Assembly: GCF_001517585.1 (NCBI RefSeq)
Contig: NZ_FBYC01000004.1
Location: 310,001 to 374,000 of the forward strand
Length of the DNA stretch: 64,000 bases
Reading direction: 5' to 3'
Source of the DNA: Roseibaca calidilacus
Lineage (GTDB): Bacteria; Pseudomonadota; Alphaproteobacteria; Rhodobacterales; Rhodobacteraceae
Positions 1-8,171 of the stretch are shown here, piece after piece (position 1 is the first letter of the stretch; each line of letters starts with the position of its first letter). The notes below the pieces were generated by a model, which saw only the letters and a list, made by a program, of their open reading frames with translations, searched no databases and was not told the DNA's origin. Both the position numbers and the translations under genes were made by a program.

Positions 1-1467
1 CTGATCGGGCAATCGATGCACTATTTTCAGGACGAATTCGCAGGCCGGATTGCCACGCGGCTGATGCAGACCAGCCTTGCCGTGCGCGAGACGGTCATGA
101 AACTGATGGATGTGGCGGTCTATATCCTTGCCTATTTCGTCGGCACGCTGGCGCTTGCGGCCACGCTCGATTGGCGTCTGGCGCTGCCCTTTGCGCTTTG
201 GGCAGTGGGCTATGGCGCATTGTTGTCCATCATCGTGCCGCGTCTGGGCCGGGTGGCGCAGGCGCAGGCCGATGCCCGCGCCGAGATGACGGGCCGCATT
301 GTCGACAGTTATACCAATATCGCCACGGTCAAGCTGTTCAGCCATGCCGCCCGCGAAGAGGCCTTCGCCCGCGACGGCATGGATGGGTTCTTGCAAACCG
401 TCTACCGCCAGATGCGTCTTGTCGCGGTGCAGGATGTCAGCGTGAACACGCTCAATTCGCTGCTGACGGGTGCGGTGGCCGGGATTGGCCTGTGGCTGTG
501 GCTGGACGGGGCGCTGGCGCTTGGGGCTTTGGCGGTTGCGATCCCGCTGGCCTTGCGGCTTGGGAACATGTCGCATTGGGTGATGTGGGAATTCGCGGCC
601 CTGTTCGAGAATATCGGCACGGTGCGCGACGGTCTGTCCACCTTGTCGCAACCGCGCAGCGTGGTCGAGCAGGCGGGTGCCGCCCCGTTGCAACTGACCA
701 AGGGTGAGATCCGCTTCAAAAATGTCCGCTTCGATTACGACGCGGCCAGCGCCCATGCGCCCGCCGTGCTGGACGGGTTGGACCTGCATCTGCGCCCGGG
801 AGAGAAGCTGGGGCTTGTGGGCCGGTCTGGCGCAGGAAAATCGACGCTGGTGAACCTGCTGTTGCGGTTCTACGATGTCAGCGGCGGATGCATCGAGATT
901 GACGGTCAGGATATTTCTGCGGTCACGCAAGAATCCTTGCGCGCGGCCATTGGTGTGGTCACGCAGGACACGGCGCTGTTGCACCGGTCTGTGCGCGACA
1001 ACATTGCTTATGGCCGCCCCGGAGCCACCGATGCCGAAATCTGGGCCGCCGCCGATCTTGCCGAAGCGCGCGACTTCATTGCGGGGCTGGAAGATGCCAA
1101 GGGCCGCCGGGGGCTGGACGCGCATGTGGGCGAGCGCGGGGTGAAACTGTCGGGCGGGCAGCGCCAGCGCATCGCCATCGCACGCGCCGCGTTGAAGGAC
1201 GCGCCTATTCTGGTGCTGGACGAGGCGACCTCGGCGTTGGATTCCGAAGTCGAGGCCGCGATCCAGTCGCAATTGGAACGGCTGATGCAGGGCAAGACCG
1301 TGATCGCCATCGCGCACCGGCTGTCCACCATTGCCGCTATGGACCGGCTGGTGGTGATGGAAGCGGGCCGCGTTGTGGAAAGCGGCACCCATAGCGAATT
1401 GCTGGCGCGGGATGGGCTGTATGCCCGGCTTTGGGCGCGGCAATCGGGCGGGTTTATCAAGGCCTGA
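1..1467 (+). CDS. ABC exporter, fused permease and ATPase (5' end outside window)
   Basis: The reading frame is open from base 1, so the N-terminus lies upstream; 488 residues are visible. The first part is the end of a type I ABC exporter membrane domain, with hydrophobic stretches around visible residues 35-80 and 150-190. The nucleotide-binding domain follows: Walker A GRSGAGKST (encoded near 820), signature LSGGQ, Walker B ILVLDE and the switch His in IAIAHRLST. Full-length homologues have about 600 residues, so roughly 100 are missing. It would act in the inner membrane as a homodimer or with a partner. The substrate cannot be inferred. Confidence 0.9.
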   Translation: MIGQSMHYFQDEFAGRIATRLMQTSLAVRETVMKLMDVAVYILAYFVGTLALAATLDWRLALPFALWAVGYGALLSIIVPRLGRVAQAQADARAEMTGRIVDSYTNIATVKLFSHAAREEAFARDGMDGFLQTVYRQMRLVAVQDVSVNTLNSLLTGAVAGIGLWLWLDGALALGALAVAIPLALRLGNMSHWVMWEFAALFENIGTVRDGLSTLSQPRSVVEQAGAAPLQLTKGEIRFKNVRFDYDAASAHAPAVLDGLDLHLRPGEKLGLVGRSGAGKSTLVNLLLRFYDVSGGCIEIDGQDISAVTQESLRAAIGVVTQDTALLHRSVRDNIAYGRPGATDAEIWAAADLAEARDFIAGLEDAKGRRGLDAHVGERGVKLSGGQRQRIAIARAALKDAPILVLDEATSALDSEVEAAIQSQLERLMQGKTVIAIAHRLSTIAAMDRLVVMEAGRVVESGTHSELLARDGLYARLWARQSGGFIKA

Positions 1468-1541
1468 TACATGTGTCGCGTGCCGGGCTTGCCCGGTGCC
1501 ATCCCAGAGGTTAACCATAATGGGCAATCTTGTGGGGTCAC

Positions 1542-2219
1542 ATGGCGTTTCCGCTTCCCGATACGGCCTATCCGGTCACGCAGCCCGATGGCATGCCGCA
1601 TCGTTCCACGGTGTTCTTGCGGGCGGTTATTGACCATCCGCGGTGGCGCGTGGGTGATTACAGCTATGCCAGCGCGCATGTTCCGCCATCCGATTGGGCG
1701 GTGCATCTGGCACCCTATTTATATGCGTTTTCGCCCGAGAAGCTGGTCATCGGCAAATTTTGCCAGATTGCGGATGGGGTGCAGTTCATCACTGCATCCG
1801 CAAACCACCGCCGCGACGGGTTTTCGACCTTTCCCTTTGCCATTTTCCATAGGCGGTTTGAAAACGCGCCATCCTTGCCCGGACCGGGGCCTGATACGGT
1901 CATTGGCCATGATGTCTGGATCGGGCAGGGCGCGCGCATCCTGCCCGGCGCGCGCATTGGCGATGGGGTGATCGTGGGGGCGGGCGCGGTCGTGGCTGGC
2001 ACCGTGGCACCCTACATGGTCGTTGCGGGCAACCCCGCGCGGGTGGTGAGCACGCGTTTTCCCGCAGATGTGGCCGCCCGCTTGCAAGATCTTGCATGGT
2101 GGGATTGGCCGATAGAAAAGGTAGAACAGCACGAGGTCGCAATTTGCGGGGCCAACCTGGCCCTGCTAGAGGCCGCAAAAGCGGAAATCGGCGGCGCGGG
2201 GGGCGCATTTCCCTCTTGA
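1542..2219 (+). CDS. CatB-like (xenobiotic acyltransferase) hexapeptide-repeat acetyltransferase
   Basis: 225 residues. The segment IGKFCQIADGVQF followed by ANHRRDGFSTFPF matches the signature of type B chloramphenicol/streptogramin acetyltransferases (Xat family). A left-handed beta-helix follows with hexapeptide repeats (VWIGQGARILPGARIGDG). The family forms trimers and transfers acetyl from CoA to a hydroxyl. Most chromosomal members have no known substrate, so drug resistance should not be assumed. ATG 1542 is preferred over the in-frame TTG at 1530. It lies 74 nt downstream of the ABC exporter and may share its transcript. Confidence 0.82.
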   Translation: MAFPLPDTAYPVTQPDGMPHRSTVFLRAVIDHPRWRVGDYSYASAHVPPSDWAVHLAPYLYAFSPEKLVIGKFCQIADGVQFITASANHRRDGFSTFPFAIFHRRFENAPSLPGPGPDTVIGHDVWIGQGARILPGARIGDGVIVGAGAVVAGTVAPYMVVAGNPARVVSTRFPADVAARLQDLAWWDWPIEKVEQHEVAICGANLALLEAAKAEIGGAGGAFPS

Positions 2220-2259
2220 TCTTGGCAAGGGGCTGTCATACCCATCGCGGCACAGACGT

Positions 2260-2335
2260 AGGGGTGTAGCTCAGTTGGTAGAGCATCGGTCTCCAAAACC
2301 GAGGGTCGGGGGTTCGAGCCCCTCCGCCCCTGCCA
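2260..2335 (+). tRNA. tRNA-Trp (anticodon CCA)
   Basis: A 76-nt cloverleaf. The acceptor stem AGGGGTG (2260-2266) pairs with CGCCCCT (2325-2331) with one G-U pair. The D-arm is GCTCAGTTGGTAGAGC, the anticodon loop CTCCAAA carries CCA, the T-loop is GTTCGAGCC, the discriminator is G, and CCA is encoded at 2333-2335. tRNA-Trp just upstream of secE-nusG is a familiar alphaproteobacterial arrangement, but here another gene sits between them. Confidence 0.97.
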
Positions 2336-2361
2336 GTCTGGAACAGGTCGGCACAGAGCGC

Positions 2362-3255
2362 TTGTCGCTGTCGATCCATGTTGGCGCGCATAAAACCGCG
2401 ACCTCGCATTTGCAGCACGGTTTCAGCAAGGCCCGCGGTATTCTGCGGCAAAAAGGCGTGGCCTATTTCGGCCCCGAATTGTTGCGCGGCAAATTGCGGC
2501 TGCCCGCGCTTGGCGGTTCTGGCACCAAGCCCCCCACGGACCTGTTGGCCGCCTTTGCGCGCAACCGTATGTGCCGCCTTGTCCTGTCGGAAGAAAATAT
2601 CCTTGGCACCACCCGCGCCGATCTTGTGGCCAAGGGCGCGCGGTTCTACCCCGCAGCCGCCCCGCGCTTGACACGCTTGCTGGAAAGCTTGGGTTGTGAT
2701 GATGCGACGGTTTACCTGTCGATCCGTGCGCCTTTGTCATTCCTGAACTCGGCGCATGGTCAGCAGCAGAATGCCGGCCGGTTCACCTCAATAGACGACT
2801 ATCTGGCGCAGGTGCGCACCGATGCCTTGCGCTGGTCGGAATTGGTCCAGCGCTTGGGCGCGGTGCCGGGGGTGGCACGGGTCGTGGTCTGGCGCTACGA
2901 GGACTACCCGGCCATCGTGCCGACGCTTCTGGACACCATGCTGGGCTGTGGTCGGCGCTTCGAGTTGCCAGAGCGCAAACGGCTGGTCGGCACATCGCTT
3001 CGTGCGCTAGAGCATGCGCGCGAGGTGCTGGCCAATGACCCTGCCTGCAATGTGACAGAGGTCATCAAAGAGGCGCGCGCGCTTTACCCAAAATCCGATG
3101 CATTTCCCGGCCCGGCCCCGTTCGACCCCGCCGCATTGGAGACGGATCTGGACCGCTACCACGAGGATTGCGCGCGGCTGGCGACGATGGCGAAGGTGAC
3201 ATTCCTGCGCCTGCCAGAGGCGGGCACTGGCGAAGACGCTTCGAAACACGCTTGA
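2362..3255 (+). CDS. Sulfotransferase-like protein of unknown substrate
   Basis: 297 residues if translation starts at TTG 2362. The open frame runs back through the tRNA, but a start there would encode tRNA sequence, so TTG 2362 (26 nt after the tRNA) is chosen; the ribosome site is weak. The N-terminal SIHVGAHKTATSHLQ resembles the P-loop-like 5'-phosphosulfate-binding motif of PAPS-dependent sulfotransferases (VGxxKTGTT). An internal VYLSIRAPLSFLNS resembles the 3'-phosphate-binding region (RxPxxxxxS). No signal peptide or membrane segment is seen. The PAPS donor could come from CysD/CysNC, also in this window. Function is inferred from the motifs only; the start is uncertain. Confidence 0.65.
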   Translation: MSLSIHVGAHKTATSHLQHGFSKARGILRQKGVAYFGPELLRGKLRLPALGGSGTKPPTDLLAAFARNRMCRLVLSEENILGTTRADLVAKGARFYPAAAPRLTRLLESLGCDDATVYLSIRAPLSFLNSAHGQQQNAGRFTSIDDYLAQVRTDALRWSELVQRLGAVPGVARVVVWRYEDYPAIVPTLLDTMLGCGRRFELPERKRLVGTSLRALEHAREVLANDPACNVTEVIKEARALYPKSDAFPGPAPFDPAALETDLDRYHEDCARLATMAKVTFLRLPEAGTGEDASKHA

Positions 3256-3307
3256 AACCGGCCCGATGGCTGCGTATGTGGGGGTCAAGCAAGTGACAGG
3301 CGGACCC

Positions 3308-3505
3308 ATGGCCAAGACGAATCCTTTTCAGTTCATGCAACAGGTGCGCGCCGAGACCGCGAAGGTCACATGGCCCAATCGGCGCGAAGTGGTCATCACC
3401 ACATTGATGGTTTTGGCACTGGCTGCACTGACTGCCGTGTTCTTCTTTCTGGTTGATCTGCTGATCCGCACCGGCCTTGGTGGGCTGTTGGGAATGTTCG
3501 GTTAA
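3308..3505 (+). CDS. secE: Preprotein translocase subunit SecE
   Basis: 65 residues starting MAKTNPFQF. It has the single-helix bacterial SecE layout: an amphipathic segment with the conserved VRAETAKVTWPNRREV, then one transmembrane helix (about residues 35-57). SecE clamps SecY in the SecYEG channel. An in-frame upstream start at 3266 would add 14 residues unlike SecE. nusG follows 144 nt downstream, the usual bacterial neighbour. A hairpin with a T-rich tail lies between them. Confidence 0.95.
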   Translation: MAKTNPFQFMQQVRAETAKVTWPNRREVVITTLMVLALAALTAVFFFLVDLLIRTGLGGLLGMFG

Positions 3506-3564
3506 GCTGGGGTGCGCGTAGGGCTTGAAACCTGCGCGCCACGGCTGTAACAGAACCACGAAAG

Positions 3565-3590
3565 GCGCACCGACTCGGTGCGCTGTTTTA
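3565..3590 (+). terminator. Hairpin with T-rich tail between secE and nusG
   Basis: GCGCACCG (3565-3572) and CGGTGCGC (3576-3583) form a perfect 8-bp stem with loop ACT, followed by TGTTTTA. It looks like an intrinsic terminator or attenuator that would limit readthrough from tRNA-Trp/secE into nusG. Nothing seen shows whether it is conditional. Confidence 0.6.
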
Positions 3591-3649
3591 TTTCATCTGG
3601 ACGGTGCGCGCCTGCCGCCACCCTCTGGCCCGAGACAGGAAAGAGCATC

Positions 3650-4183
3650 ATGGCCCAACGCTGGTATTCGGTAAGCGTTTTGTCGAACTTCGAAAAGAAG
3701 ATCGCGGAAGCCATTCGCACCGCCGCCGAAGAGGCCGGGATGCAGGACATGATTGAAGAAGTCCTTGTGCCGACCGAAGAAGTGATCGAAGTGCGTCGCG
3801 GCAAGAAAGTGACGACCGAGCGGCGCTTCATGCCGGGTTACGTTCTGGTGCGTATGGAAATGACGCCGAAAGGCTACCACCTGATCAATTCCATCAACCG
3901 CGTGACGGGGTTCTTGGGCACGCAGGGCAAACCCATGCCCATGCGCGATGACGAGGTGAATGCCATCCTGAACCGTGTTCAGGAAACCGAGGAAGCACCG
4001 CGCACGCTGATCCATTTTGAGGTCGGCGAGCAGGTCAAGGTCAATGACGGACCGTTCGAGGGTTTCTCTGGGATGGTCGAGGAAGTGGATGCCGACAACA
4101 ACCGCCTGAAGGTGATGGTGTCGATCTTTGGCCGGGCCACCCCGGTCGATCTGGAATTCATGCAGGTGTCGAAAGACGTCTAA
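3650..4183 (+). CDS. nusG: Transcription termination/antitermination factor NusG
   Basis: 177 residues. The NGN domain begins MAQRWYSVSVLSNFEKKIAEAI, and the C-terminal KOW domain contains VGEQVKVNDGPFEGFSGMV. NusG binds the RNA polymerase clamp, suppresses pausing and links to Rho or to ribosomal S10. ATG 3650 gives the canonical N-terminus; upstream in-frame codons encode no NusG-like sequence. It sits between secE and rplK as in most bacteria. Confidence 0.97.
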   Translation: MAQRWYSVSVLSNFEKKIAEAIRTAAEEAGMQDMIEEVLVPTEEVIEVRRGKKVTTERRFMPGYVLVRMEMTPKGYHLINSINRVTGFLGTQGKPMPMRDDEVNAILNRVQETEEAPRTLIHFEVGEQVKVNDGPFEGFSGMVEEVDADNNRLKVMVSIFGRATPVDLEFMQVSKDV

Positions 4184-4206
4184 CGCATGAGTGTTGTGGG
4201 AGGTCG

Positions 4207-4266
4207 CCGGGCGCGCCCGGTCAGACCGCACCACTAAACCGCAAGCAGCCCGCCGGTCGCGACCGG
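4207..4266 (+). repeat. Two 14-bp perfect palindromes in the nusG-rplK spacer
   Basis: CCGGGCGCGCCCGG at 4207-4220 and CCGGTCGCGACCGG at 4253-4266 are each self-complementary and similar to one another. They lie 46 bp apart (start to start) in the rplK leader. There is no T-run, so they are not ordinary terminators. They could fold in RNA as part of translational control or mRNA processing of the L11-L1 transcript, or be protein sites. Confidence 0.45.
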
Positions 4267-4294
4267 GGGCGAGGTGACAAGAAGGAGAGGCCAG

Positions 4295-4747
4295 ATGGCC
4301 AAGAAAGTCGTTGGGCAGCTGAAGCTGCAAATTCCGGCGGGTAAAGCAAACCCGTCGCCGCCCGTTGGTCCCGCACTGGGTCAGCGCGGCATCAACATCA
4401 TGATGTTCACCAAGGAATTCAACGCCCGCACCGCAGAGATGGAGCCGGGCGCCCCTATTCCGACCGTGATTACCTACTATCAGGACAAATCGTTCACGAT
4501 GGACCTGAAGACGCCGCCTGCGTCTTGGTATCTGAAGCGCGCCGCTGGCCTGAAGCCTGTTGGCAAGCGGAACCGCGCGCAAGGTTCGCCCATGCCGGGC
4601 CGCACCGTGCAAGGCACCGTGACCACCAAGCAGATCCGTGAAATCGCTGAAGCGAAGATGAAAGATCTGAACGCGACCACGATCGAAGGCGCCATGCAGA
4701 TCATCGCGGGCTCTGCCCGGTCGATCGGCATCGAGGTGAAAGGGTAA
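4295..4747 (+). CDS. rplK: 50S ribosomal protein L11
   Basis: 150 residues starting [20 protein letters not shown]. It shows the proline-rich N-terminal L11 signature ([13 protein letters not shown]) and the C-terminal rRNA-binding domain ([19 protein letters not shown]). L11 binds the GTPase-associated centre of 23S rRNA and is needed for RelA-type stringent signalling. A strong ribosome-binding site (AAGGAGAGG) lies before ATG 4295. rplA begins 4 nt after the stop. Confidence 0.98.
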   Translation: MAKKVVGQLKLQIPAGKANPSPPVGPALGQRGINIMMFTKEFNARTAEMEPGAPIPTVITYYQDKSFTMDLKTPPASWYLKRAAGLKPVGKRNRAQGSPMPGRTVQGTVTTKQIREIAEAKMKDLNATTIEGAMQIIAGSARSIGIEVKG

Positions 4748-4751
4748 TCCA

Positions 4752-5450
4752 ATGGCTAAAATTGCAAAACGCGTGAAAGCCGCCCGCGAAGCCTTTGCCG
4801 GCAAAGCAAATCTGAGCGTGGAAGAGGCCGTCAGCCTGATCAAGGCGAACGCCACCGCGAAATTCGATGAAACCATCGAGATCGCGATGAACCTGGGCGT
4901 TGACCCGCGCCATGCCGACCAAATGGTGCGCGGTGTCGTGTCGCTGCCCAACGGCACCGGCAAAACCGTGCGCGTGGCCGTGTTCGCACGCGGCCCGAAG
5001 GCTGATGAAGCGACCGCCGCTGGCGCCGACATCGTGGGTGCCGAAGACCTGATGGAAACCATCCAATCGGGCAAGATCGAGTTCGACCGCTGCATCGCAA
5101 CGCCGGACATGATGCCGATCGTGGGCCGTTTGGGCAAAATTCTTGGCCCGCGCAACCTGATGCCGAACCCCAAGGTCGGCACGGTCACGATGGACGTGAA
5201 AGCCGCCGTAGAAGCCGCCAAGGGCGGTCAGGTGCAGTTCAAGGCCGAAAAAGCGGGCGTGGTTCATGCCGGTGTTGGCAAAGTGTCCTTCGACGACACC
5301 AAACTGGCCGAGAATATCCGCGCCTTTGTCGATGCGGTCGCCAAAGCCAAGCCGACGGGCGCAAAGGGTGCCTATATGAAGCAGGTTTTCCTAAGCTCGA
5401 CCATGGGTCCGGGTGTATCGGTGAGCGTGGAAAGCGCCACCCAGGGCTGA
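4752..5450 (+). CDS. rplA: 50S ribosomal protein L1
   Basis: 232 residues, normal length. The L1 signature appears around [19 protein letters not shown], and the N-terminus [15 protein letters not shown] is typical. L1 forms the mobile stalk at the ribosomal E site. In other bacteria it represses its own rplKA mRNA by binding the leader. Co-transcribed with rplK and followed by a strong intrinsic terminator. Confidence 0.98.
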   Translation: MAKIAKRVKAAREAFAGKANLSVEEAVSLIKANATAKFDETIEIAMNLGVDPRHADQMVRGVVSLPNGTGKTVRVAVFARGPKADEATAAGADIVGAEDLMETIQSGKIEFDRCIATPDMMPIVGRLGKILGPRNLMPNPKVGTVTMDVKAAVEAAKGGQVQFKAEKAGVVHAGVGKVSFDDTKLAENIRAFVDAVAKAKPTGAKGAYMKQVFLSSTMGPGVSVSVESATQG

Positions 5451-5470
5451 CCCAGCTTTGACCGAATTGA

Positions 5471-5499
5471 AAAAAGGCGGGCCAAGTGCCCGCCTTTTT
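5471..5499 (+). terminator. Intrinsic terminator of the rplK-rplA operon
   Basis: AAAAAGGCGGGC (5471-5482), loop CAAGT, GCCCGCCTTTTT (5488-5499): a 12-bp perfect stem ending in T5, 20 nt after the rplA stop. The A-run on the other arm could also let it stop minus-strand transcripts reading out of moaE. Confidence 0.93.
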
Positions 5500-5518
5500 G
5501 CGTGATGCTTGAAGGTTA

Positions 5519-5583
5519 TAGGGGCGCTGCCCCTCTGGGGCCTGTCGGCCCCATTCACCCCGGGATATTTGGGCAAGGATGAA
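5519..5583. repeat. Palindromic intergenic element resembling Rhodobacterales dispersed repeats
   Basis: Two adjacent inverted repeats, AGGGGC-GCT-GCCCCT and TGGGGCC-TGTC-GGCCCCA, are followed by ACCCCGGGATATTTGGG and CAAGGATGAAG. From memory, very similar intergenic elements recur in Rhodobacter-type genomes with the GGGATATTT...GATGAAG tail. This is the only copy seen in the window, so its repetitive nature is not shown here. It fills the gap between the rplA terminator and the moaE stop. Confidence 0.5.
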
Positions 5584-5586
5584 GGG

Positions 5587-6030
5587 CTACCAGCGGGTAA
5601 GGGCGGCTTCGTCGCTGTCTTTTGCCGCGACCCAGTCTGCGCCTTGATCGGTGATCTCTTTTTTCCAGAACGGCGCGCGGGACTTGAGATAGTCCATCAG
5701 GAAATCGGCGGCGGCAAAGGCGTCTGCGCGGTGCGCGCTGGCCGTAGCGACCATCATGATGGTGTCACCGGGGGCAAGGGGGCCGAAGCGGTGGATGATC
5801 TTGCAATCGGACAGCGACCAGCGCGACTGCGCCTGTTGTGCGATATCTTCAAGCGCGCGTTCGGTCATGCCGGGGTAATGTTCTATTTCCATCTGGCGCA
5901 GCGTGCCGCTGTCATTGTTGCGCACGATGCCGCAGAAGGTGACGACTGCGCCGATATTGCTTTGGGTCTGTGCAAAGCTGTTGCATTCCTGCCCGAAGTC
6001 GAACGGTGCCTGTTGCACGCGAATATCCAT
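5587..6030 (-). CDS. moaE: Molybdopterin synthase catalytic subunit MoaE
   Basis: 147 residues. MoaE features include GAVVTFCGIVR near the N-terminus, the substrate-binding helix EHYPGMTERALEDI, IIHRFGPLAPGD, and KSRAPFWKKE with the catalytic lysines near the C-terminus. It converts cyclic pyranopterin monophosphate to molybdopterin using the thiocarboxylate of MoaD. It is last in the nudC-pgsA-moaD-moaE run, 5 nt after moaD. Confidence 0.95.
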   Translation of the reverse strand: MDIRVQQAPFDFGQECNSFAQTQSNIGAVVTFCGIVRNNDSGTLRQMEIEHYPGMTERALEDIAQQAQSRWSLSDCKIIHRFGPLAPGDTIMMVATASAHRADAFAAADFLMDYLKSRAPFWKKEITDQGADWVAAKDSDEAALTRW

Positions 6031-6035
6031 CGCGG

Positions 6036-6287
6036 TCAGCCGCCGGTCATAGGGGGGAAGAAGGCGATTTCGCGCGCGTCGCCAAGCGGTGTGGTAAAAT
6101 CGCTGAGTTCCTGATCGATTGCCACGCGCAAGGCGCTTGGGTCCGAAAAGGCAAGCGCATAGCGATCTTCGCGCGCGGCCAGTTCGGCCACGAGTTCAGC
6201 CACCGTGCCCGCGCTGGTTTCGATGGTTTCACGAGGCAGGCCCACGCGTTCGCGCAGCCAAGCGAAATAGAGGATCTCGCGTTTCAT
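6036..6287 (-). CDS. moaD: Molybdopterin synthase sulfur carrier subunit MoaD
   Basis: 83 residues with a ubiquitin-like fold signature and the obligatory C-terminal Gly-Gly (PPMTGG). The C-terminus is adenylated by MoeB, converted to thiocarboxylate and inserted into MoaE. Its start overlaps the pgsA stop by 4 nt (ATGA). A MoeB candidate lies at 10092-11132. Confidence 0.95.
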   Translation of the reverse strand: MKREILYFAWLRERVGLPRETIETSAGTVAELVAELAAREDRYALAFSDPSALRVAIDQELSDFTTPLGDAREIAFFPPMTGG

Positions 6288-6982
6288 GGTTTCGCTCCGA
6301 GATGGGGAAGGGCTTTGCGGAAGTAATCCCAGCCCGTCAGCAAGGTCAGAAGGGCCGCGATCCAGATCAGCGCCAGTCCGATGATCCAGACGACCCCGCC
6401 GTCATAGGTGGCAAGGTCGATTACCGAAACATCGGTCGTCCCGATTTGGCCGAGCGTGTCCAAAAGGTCGATATCAAGCCGCGTGCTGCTGGCCTCACGC
6501 GTGTAGTCCAGCCCCAGCGCCAGAAACAGCACCGCGATGGCGGTCATCTGCGCCGTGGTTTTCCATTTTGCCAATCTGGTCACTTTCAGCAGACCCGCCG
6601 TGTCGCCAAGGAATTCGCGCAGGCCAGAAACGAAGACCTCGCGAAACAGGATGGCCGTAGCGGGCAGGATCAACCATGGGTCCATGCCGGAATAGCCGGT
6701 AATGACCAGAAGCGCGATCACCACCATCGCTTTGTCGGCAATCGGGTCCAGCATGGCGCCCAGCCGGGTTTCTTGCTTCCAGGCGCGGGCCAGGTAGCCG
6801 TCGAAGAAATCCGTAAGCGCTGCCAACCCGAATAAGGCCAGTGCGAACCAGTCGGCAAAGGGGCGATGGAAATACAGGAACAGGACAGCAATCCCCGGCG
6901 CGGCCAGCAGCCGCAGAATAGTCAGGATATTCGGAAGGTTCCAGAGCATGGCGGGGGGCTTTGTCAGGGGGCTGTCTGTCAT
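6284..6982 (-). CDS. pgsA: CDP-diacylglycerol-glycerol-3-phosphate 3-phosphatidyltransferase
   Basis: 232 residues. The CDP-alcohol phosphotransferase motif is complete (DFFDGYLAR, then G and D..D in RLGAMLDPIAD). The N-terminus LWNLPNILTILRLLAAPGI is typical, and several transmembrane helices are evident. It makes phosphatidylglycerophosphate for phosphatidylglycerol synthesis in the inner membrane. It is somewhat longer than usual because of a loop around residues 165-195. It lies 42 nt downstream of nudC. Confidence 0.95.
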   Translation of the reverse strand: MTDSPLTKPPAMLWNLPNILTILRLLAAPGIAVLFLYFHRPFADWFALALFGLAALTDFFDGYLARAWKQETRLGAMLDPIADKAMVVIALLVITGYSGMDPWLILPATAILFREVFVSGLREFLGDTAGLLKVTRLAKWKTTAQMTAIAVLFLALGLDYTREASSTRLDIDLLDTLGQIGTTDVSVIDLATYDGGVVWIIGLALIWIAALLTLLTGWDYFRKALPHLGAKP

Positions 6983-7024
6983 GGTCCTAACCTGATTATT
7001 TCCCGCGTGAAAGGCAAGAGCATG

Positions 7025-7960
7025 CTAGGCATACCCGGCCAGCCAGTGGCGGATCATCGCATGTGCGATAGACCCTTTGCGCGCCGGGCTTGGGTGGCTG
7101 CGCTCGCCAGCCATGACGGCCAGCAGGTCTTCCCGGCTGATCCAGAGCGCGTCTTCCAATTCGTCATCAAGGATGATCTGGTCGGTTTCGGCTTGGGCAA
7201 GATAGCCCAGCATAAGCGAATTCGGAAAGGGCCATGGCTGCGCGCCAAGGTAGCGCGCGCGCCCGATGCGGATGCCGGTTTCTTCCAGAACCTCGCGGGC
7301 GACCGCGCCCTCGGGCGTCTCTCCGGGTTCGACAAAGCCTGCAAGCGCGGAATACATGCCCTCTGGCCAGCCATGCGACCGGCCCAGAAGCAGCTTGTTG
7401 CCATATGTGACCAGCATGATGACCACCGGGTCGGTGCGTGGGAAATGCTTGGCGCCGCAGCTTGAGCAGTGGCGTTCCCAGCCGCCGGGCGCGATCTGGC
7501 TGGTCGAGCCACACGCAGCGCAGAACCGGTGCGACCGGTGCCAGTTGAACACGGCGCGCGCGGTTGCCGCCAAGGCCGCTTCTGGCGCAGATAGCGTTGT
7601 CATGGCCAAGCGCAATTCCGCAAAACACGCGCCGGGGGCTGCGCCGGGATAGGTTTGTTCCGACGGGTCGGCGAACATTTCCAAAGCGGCCCTGTCCAGC
7701 CCGTCGGGTTCCCAGCCAGAGATGTCGGCGGCAAAGCGCGGTTGCCCGTTCTGTCGGCCCAGAAAAAGCCAGCTATCGCCCGCGTGGCGCAACACCGGGC
7801 TGTCGGCGGCGACCCATGCAAGGCAATCTTGGGCGATCTGCGGTTTGCCCCGCCACAGTGGCAAGACCTGCGATCCCGCGCGCAAGCTGTCTGATGTTGC
7901 CCGTTCTTCGGCAGCGCGGCTGTCCCAGTGCCCGGCAAAGGCCATTTCAAGCGCTTTCAT
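7025..7960 (-). CDS. nudC: NAD(+) diphosphatase (NUDIX)
   Basis: 311 residues from the ATG at 7960 (MKALEMAF). A zinc ribbon (CAACGS...CSSCGAKH) is followed by a full Nudix box (GFVEPGETPEGAVAREVLEETG). The NADH-pyrophosphatase hallmark QPWPFPNSLM comes after it. It hydrolyses NAD(H) to NMN(H) and AMP and can remove NAD caps from RNA in other bacteria. The open frame extends to 8029, but the ATG at 7960 has a GGAA-type ribosome site and gives the usual length. First gene of the run leading to pgsA and moaDE. Confidence 0.93.
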   Translation of the reverse strand: MKALEMAFAGHWDSRAAEERATSDSLRAGSQVLPLWRGKPQIAQDCLAWVAADSPVLRHAGDSWLFLGRQNGQPRFAADISGWEPDGLDRAALEMFADPSEQTYPGAAPGACFAELRLAMTTLSAPEAALAATARAVFNWHRSHRFCAACGSTSQIAPGGWERHCSSCGAKHFPRTDPVVIMLVTYGNKLLLGRSHGWPEGMYSALAGFVEPGETPEGAVAREVLEETGIRIGRARYLGAQPWPFPNSLMLGYLAQAETDQIILDDELEDALWISREDLLAVMAGERSHPSPARKGSIAHAMIRHWLAGYA

Positions 7961-8171
7961 GGTGTTTTTCCGTTTCGAGCAGTCTTCATTTCCCGTAAAG
8001 ACTTGTGTTGTCTGGAAAACGATGCTCAATTAAAGGTTGTGTTAGTATGTCGCTCATCCTCGCAAATACGGCACCAAACGCCCAAATGCCATATTCCTGC
8101 GCGATGATGGCCAGATTTCTCTCTTATCCCCTGTGTAACTTGGTTAACGCTCGTAACAGAAAAAGTTTGTC

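Noticed and set aside
2275-2361. Start of the sulfotransferase-like gene inside tRNA-Trp
   Set aside because: The upstream in-frame TTG encodes tRNA sequence (SPKPRVGGSSPS); the tRNA is intact, so TTG 2362 is more plausible.
3593-5221. 542-codon minus-strand open frame across nusG-rplK-rplA
   Set aside because: High-GC antisense shadow of three certain genes, with composition typical of reverse-frame translation.
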